Source: an uncultured Thiodictyon sp. (lineage in GTDB: Bacteria; Pseudomonadota; Gammaproteobacteria; Chromatiales; Chromatiaceae). From it: DNA of 64,000 nt. The position numbers and the translations under genes are program-made. The notes under the pieces are model-generated. The model worked only from the letters and a program-made list of their open reading frames with translations. It did no database searches and was not told the DNA's origin. The stretch covers positions 1-64,000 of the forward strand of contig CAILVI010000505.1 of the NCBI GenBank assembly GCA_903837595.1, in the 5' to 3' direction. Shown here one piece after another: positions 60,440 to 64,000 of the stretch (position 1 is its first letter; each line of letters begins with the position of its first letter).

Positions 60440-61687
60440 TCAAGGTTGCGCCGAACCGCGGCGGGTGCCGCTCGCGCGCGCCGCCAGATACAGCTTCAAG
60501 AGCCCCGGACGCACCCGTGCCAAGGCCGCGCGCTCGGGGATGCCGTCCGCGCCGCTCACCAACCGGTGCAGCAGCCGGTAGGCCTCACCCACGTCGCCGA
60601 CGGGTGCCAGGTCCGGCGGCACGGCGGCGGCGGTGCCGGGGTCGGCGAGCAGGAGCCAGGCGGGGAAGTCCCTGATGTCCTGATCCGGACCCGGTTCCAG
60701 CCCCGGGTCCAGGTCGGCGTCACCGAAGTCCCACCAAAGCCGCACCAGCCGGGCGTCCGGGAGGTCTTTGGCCGCCAGCGCCAAGCGGGCCTGGGCGGGG
60801 TGCTCCCAGCACAGCACCGCCCAGTCCCGGCGGGCGGCGGCCGGGTCACCCATGCGGCGGCATGCCTGCGCGTGGGCGAGGAGGAGGACCGGCCAGCGCC
60901 GCCAGTCGGGTAGCGCCTCGATCGCCTCCCGCGCCGACGGGTGGCGTCCGGCGCGCGCCCAGGCGTAGCCCGCGTGGGTTTCGGGGGCGTTGGGGTCGAA
61001 TGGCTGGCCCGCGAGCGCCTGCGCCAAGGCGACCCACAGGGGGGCGAGCAGGTCGCGGGCGCGGTGGCCGAGTAGGTCGCGGACCTCGGGCTCCAGCGCT
61101 TCGAGGACCTGCAGTTGCTGTGCCGCCGCAAGCCCAGCCAAGTCCTCCACCGCCTGCATGAGGCGCAGATAGCGGCGCAGCCGGGGGTGCCGGGGGTCCA
61201 GGGCCATGAGCCGGGTGAGGGCGGTGTGGGCAGCGTCGATCCGGCGCGCGGTCAAGGCAGTCCGAACCGCCTCCTCCAGGAGCTGGTCCTGGCTATCGTG
61301 GAACAGGTCCAATTGCATCCGATCGGCAGGCGGGGCGAAGGCATTGGCGCAGCCGCGAACCAACCCCGGGTGGAGACCGCGCTCGGGACCGAGCGGGACG
61401 ATCCGATCGCTCGTACCCCAGGCGCGATGCTCCAGTGGCACCGCCGCCAAGTGTTGGGCCGCCGCATAGCGACCCGCCCGGGCCAAGAGTTCGGCCGCCT
61501 GGTCAGCCGGGACGCGCAACACCCCCTCCAGGTGGGGCACGCCGCCGAGCCGCCAGGACTCGTAGTCCGCATAGGCCAGGTAGTCGCAGGCCATCAACAG
61601 CTCCAGCGGGTCCAGCCGACCCTGCTCCAGGATCAGCTGGTCCACCAGGGCGACGAGGTCTTGCTCTGATAGTGCTTTGATCGTCAC
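60440..61687 (-). CDS. Conserved hypothetical helical-repeat protein
   Basis: A 415-residue protein I do not recognise, with a proposed GTG start at 61687 (VTIKALSEQDLVALVDQLIL). It is Ala/Leu/Arg-rich and largely helical, with tetratricopeptide-like pairs such as TARRIDAAHTALTRLMALDP and RHPRLRRYLRLMQAVEDLAG. It ends DVGEAYRLLHRLVSGADGIP and a basic tail. No membrane segment or signal. It is 101 bp upstream of murU on the same strand. The longer frame to 61762 is not supported by composition. Confidence 0.65.
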   Translation of the reverse strand: MTIKALSEQDLVALVDQLILEQGRLDPLELLMACDYLAYADYESWRLGGVPHLEGVLRVPADQAAELLARAGRYAAAQHLAAVPLEHRAWGTSDRIVPLGPERGLHPGLVRGCANAFAPPADRMQLDLFHDSQDQLLEEAVRTALTARRIDAAHTALTRLMALDPRHPRLRRYLRLMQAVEDLAGLAAAQQLQVLEALEPEVRDLLGHRARDLLAPLWVALAQALAGQPFDPNAPETHAGYAWARAGRHPSAREAIEALPDWRRWPVLLLAHAQACRRMGDPAAARRDWAVLCWEHPAQARLALAAKDLPDARLVRLWWDFGDADLDPGLEPGPDQDIRDFPAWLLLADPGTAAAVPPDLAPVGDVGEAYRLLHRLVSGADGIPERAALARVRPGLLKLYLAARASGTRRGSAQP

Positions 61688-61803
61688 CGCCGTATCACCG
61701 AGTGCCGAATACCGAGTCCCGAGTGCGCGACAGCATACGCGATTGGGACCTGCTAGACTCACCTTACCCTACCGACCCGACCCCAGCGCACCAGACATCG
61801 GCC

Positions 61804-62970
61804 ATGTCCATCGTATTCTGCAAGCCATCGCGGATCGGCGTCTGGCGGTCCCCGACCAGGGTGTCGGCGCCCAGGTCGGGACCAGGCTCGGCGCCAACCG
61901 ACAAGGTCAAGCGACCGGGGGCCGAGACTGCGCCTGTCTTGGCTGCCCTGTGGCTCGCGCTGATCGGCCTTCCGGCCTTGGCGGAGGTATTCAAGTACAA
62001 AGACGCGGACGGCCGCTGGCAGTTCACCGACCGCCCGCCGCCCGGCGCCACCGCACCCGCACCCGCCGACGCGACCGCCGTGGTGGTCGCACCGACTCGC
62101 GACCTGGCGACACGTCTGGCCCAGGGCTCCACTACCCGTACCCCGGTCCAGGCAGCCACCCTTGCCACCGTCGCGATCGAGGCCACCCTCGGTCAGGGCG
62201 CCGGGTTCTTCATCAGCAGCGATGGCTACATCCTCACCAACCGCCACGTGATCCGCCCCAAGGCGGAGGACCAACGGGCGCAGCAGGCGCAGTTCACGCA
62301 GGAGGAAGAGTCCTTGACGGCCGCTGAGGCCGAACTCACGCGGCGGCGCACCCTGCTGAAAAATGTGGAAACCGAGCTGGCCGCACTGAAGGCGCCGAAG
62401 CAGGCGACGGATCCATACGCCCGCTATCTCAAAGGGCAGTATGACTACTACCAGGCGAAAGTGAATGAACTCGCCCCGCAGGTCACCGAGCACCAGCGCC
62501 GCTTGAGTAGCGCCAAGCTGGAGCAGAGCATTAAGACCGGCCAAGCCAGCCTCCAACAGCGCTTCACCATCGTCCTCAAGGACGGGGAGCGGCTCACCGC
62601 CCGGCTCATCCGCGTCGCCGACGACCAGGACCTGGCCCTGCTGAAGCTCGACGGTTACAACACCCCGGCGCTGCGGGTCAACACGGGGCGGACCCCGGGA
62701 CAGGGCGACGGCGTCTATGCCATTGGCAACCCCTTGGGGGTCTCCGACAGTGTGACCACCGGTCGGGTCACGCGGATTGACCGGGACCAGATCATGACCG
62801 ATGTCCAGTTGTTGCCCGGCAACAGCGGCGGCCCCCTGGTCAATGAGGCGGGCGAGGTGATTGCCATCAACTTCGCCAAGCTGGCCAAGGGCGGCGACGC
62901 CAACTACCAGGGCTTCGGCATGGCAATTCCGATCGCGATTGCCCGCGAGGCGTTCCCCGAGTTGCGCTGA
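61804..62970 (+). CDS. Trypsin-like serine protease with DUF4124-like and coiled-coil inserts
   Basis: A 388-residue exported protease. A hydrophobic segment (42-60, VLAALWLALIGLPALA) acts as signal or anchor after a long basic start; a GTG at 61861 would shorten this. Residues 61-80 (EVFKYKDADGRWQFTDRPPP) are a DUF4124-like motif. The HtrA/trypsin-type catalytic triad is His148 (ILTNRHVI), Asp276 (DDQDLALLKL) and Ser341 (LLPGNSGGPLV). Between His and Asp lies an inserted 90-residue heptad-rich helix (155-250, EEESLTAAEAELTRRRTLL). No PDZ domain. Its 3' end overlaps the convergent hemerythrin gene by 67 bp. Confidence 0.85.
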   Translation: MSIVFCKPSRIGVWRSPTRVSAPRSGPGSAPTDKVKRPGAETAPVLAALWLALIGLPALAEVFKYKDADGRWQFTDRPPPGATAPAPADATAVVVAPTRDLATRLAQGSTTRTPVQAATLATVAIEATLGQGAGFFISSDGYILTNRHVIRPKAEDQRAQQAQFTQEEESLTAAEAELTRRRTLLKNVETELAALKAPKQATDPYARYLKGQYDYYQAKVNELAPQVTEHQRRLSSAKLEQSIKTGQASLQQRFTIVLKDGERLTARLIRVADDQDLALLKLDGYNTPALRVNTGRTPGQGDGVYAIGNPLGVSDSVTTGRVTRIDRDQIMTDVQLLPGNSGGPLVNEAGEVIAINFAKLAKGGDANYQGFGMAIPIAIAREAFPELR

Positions 62971-63533
62971 GCGCCCTGGTACGACGCCGCGTAACCGGGA
63001 CCCGATCTGCGGCTGGCCGCGTCTCTGGTTGCATACCCAGGCGCTTGCCGCGGCGTGGCGTCGGCACCATCCAGACCGCAGAGCGCGAAATAGACCTGGG
63101 CGAAGTCCCGGTCGTCGCTGACGATGTGGCCGAGCAGCCAATCGCGCACCAACTCCTGGCCAACCGCGTCGAAGACCTGGATCGCCCGCCCCCGGTAGTC
63201 CTGCACCAGGGAGTCGAACGTCGCCATGAGGGCGACGTGTTGCGTCTCGTGCTGCTCCCGCTCCGTGTACTCGATGGCGCGCAAAAAGGCATCCTCGCGT
63301 CGGCAATGGACGCGGAGCTTCTCGCCAAAGCCGCTCAGCGCCTCCACCAGAGACACTGGCGCGCCCGCGCCGCTAACCCCCGCCGTCGCGCGCGCTCCCC
63401 GCACCAGGGCGCTCGCCTGGGGACAATAGCGCAGACTGATGTCGGTGAGGGCCTCAACCAACGCACGGTGGTCTTCGTCCAAGGCGTCGATGCCTAAAGA
63501 CCACTCATTACACCAGGCCAAAAGTCTCGTCAT
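62904..63533 (-). CDS. Bacteriohemerythrin with C-terminal extension
   Basis: A 209-residue non-heme diiron O2-binding protein. Iron ligands fit the family: His22 (LDEDHRALV), His76 and Glu80 (HCRRE), His95 and His99 (HETQH), His136 and Asp141 (HIVSDD). It starts MTRLLAWCNEWSLGIDALDE at 63533. A loop of about 20 residues (ASALVRGARATAGVSGAGAP) lengthens the first helical pair, and a 55-residue tail (ATPRQAPGYATRDAASRRSG) overlaps the convergent protease gene. Roles proposed for this family are O2 sensing or delivery. Confidence 0.88.
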   Translation of the reverse strand: MTRLLAWCNEWSLGIDALDEDHRALVEALTDISLRYCPQASALVRGARATAGVSGAGAPVSLVEALSGFGEKLRVHCRREDAFLRAIEYTEREQHETQHVALMATFDSLVQDYRGRAIQVFDAVGQELVRDWLLGHIVSDDRDFAQVYFALCGLDGADATPRQAPGYATRDAASRRSGPGYAASYQGAQRNSGNASRAIAIGIAMPKPW

Positions 63534-63614
63534 CGGGGGGGCTCCCTTAGGCGGCACGGTTCCCACCAATGGTGGATGCAGAAAGGCCGGAGTGCAATGG
63601 ACGGCGGGTTGGCC

Positions 63615-63643
63615 ATAATAGACTCGCGAGCCGCCCAGACCAA
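63615..63643 (-). promoter_or_regulatory. Candidate promoter of the bacteriohemerythrin gene
   Basis: On the minus strand TTGGTC and TATTAT are 17 bp apart, 82 bp upstream of the ATG. The -10 matches five of six bases, the -35 three. Confidence 0.35.
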
Positions 63644-63782
63644 GGCGCACAGACGCGAAGAAAACCAATGCTATACATAAAACTGGCCAATCGGCACCCA
63701 GGCGCGCCCGCGTGGCACGTTCGCGGCGAGTCTTGCACTATACTGTTTTGCCTTCGTCTTGGACCCGGACCCCGGCCCTGCC

Positions 63783-64000
63783 ATGCCCCATCAGACCGAC
63801 GACCTGCGCATCCGCACGATCACGCAAGTGCAACCCCCCCGGGCGCTCCACGAGCGCTTCCCTGTCTCCGAGCGCGCCGCCGATACGGTCTTTGAGACCC
63901 GTCGGGCGATCCAGCGCATCCTCCATGGGGAGGACGACCGGCTGCTGGTGGTGGTGGGCCCCTGCTCAGTCCACGACCCCCGGGCCGCCCTGGAATATGC
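63783..64000 (+). CDS. Class I 3-deoxy-7-phosphoheptulonate synthase, 3' end beyond window
   Basis: The first 72 codons of a DAHP synthase (AroF/AroG/AroH type), the entry enzyme of aromatic amino acid synthesis that condenses phosphoenolpyruvate with erythrose-4-phosphate. The N-terminal arm (DDLRIRTITQVQPPRALHER) is followed by VVVGPCSVHDPRAALEY, the class I GPCSIHD motif. The feedback-binding region is only partly visible, so the isozyme cannot be named. The window ends inside the frame. Confidence 0.93.
   Translation, partial: MPHQTDDLRIRTITQVQPPRALHERFPVSERAADTVFETRRAIQRILHGEDDRLLVVVGPCSVHDPRAALEY

Noticed and set aside
61759..63306. 515-codon minus-strand frame
   Set aside because: Antisense to the protease with its clear catalytic triad, and out of frame with the hemerythrin.

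Overview
The window is GC-rich, gene-dense bacterial chromosome. Gene content (type IV pilus alignment operon, mcrBC, dapC-dapD-yffB-dapE, HD-GYP and hybrid kinase signalling, bacteriohemerythrin, long-form malate dehydrogenase) and protein style suggest a gammaproteobacterium, possibly a purple sulfur bacterium of the Chromatiaceae type. That placement is inference; no rRNA or photosynthesis gene is present to fix it. I saw no tRNA, rRNA, CRISPR array, transposase or phage gene.

Layout. 1-5334: end of a batD-like gene, convergent with a yebC-ruvC-ruvA operon (no ruvB), then an AT-rich orphan secreted protein and trmO. 5354-15443: a carbohydrate block with a GH94 phosphorylase-like protein resembling 1,2-beta-oligoglucan phosphorylase, a 1039-residue multidomain six-hairpin protein, an SbmA/YddA-type ABC protein whose ATPase motifs are destroyed, and a GH1 beta-glucosidase. 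15952-20681: an RND pump subunit and its outer-membrane partner without an adaptor. 20886-25469: a ParE-type toxin-antitoxin pair followed by a 1227-residue STAND-like NTPase, together a small defence island. 25759-29595: lysine/peptidoglycan genes dapC, dapD, yffB, dapE. 29641-31870: three translationally coupled genes (UPF0175, a GNAT protein, a beta-propeller protein).

32074-38764 is the most striking region. An mcrB-mcrC pair with an EVE-like module lies between two nearly identical AAA-ATPase/PD-(D/E)XK genes on the same strand. The two copies differ strongly only in the segment between Walker A and Walker B. I regard this four-gene arrangement as the best candidate for an undescribed defence system here.

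38861-47033: cidA/lrgB pair, two small antitoxin-like genes, an LprI-like protein, unknowns, a methyltransferase, hemW, rpmE and mdh. 47417-52651: pilMNOPQ. 52703-58450: YdcF-like protein, HD-GYP response regulator and hybrid histidine kinase, probably a cyclic-di-GMP output module beside the pilus genes. 58575-64000: an AstE/AspA-type deacylase, murU, an unknown, a trypsin-like protease with a coiled-coil insertion, bacteriohemerythrin, and the start of a class I DAHP synthase gene.

Two dispersed repeat families recur between genes: inverted arrays of a TCCTGTTAATCC-type motif (1605, 15841, 27927, degenerate at 46383), and paired GCCGCACTGGGGTGCGGC palindromes (20635-20729 and 31976-32070).
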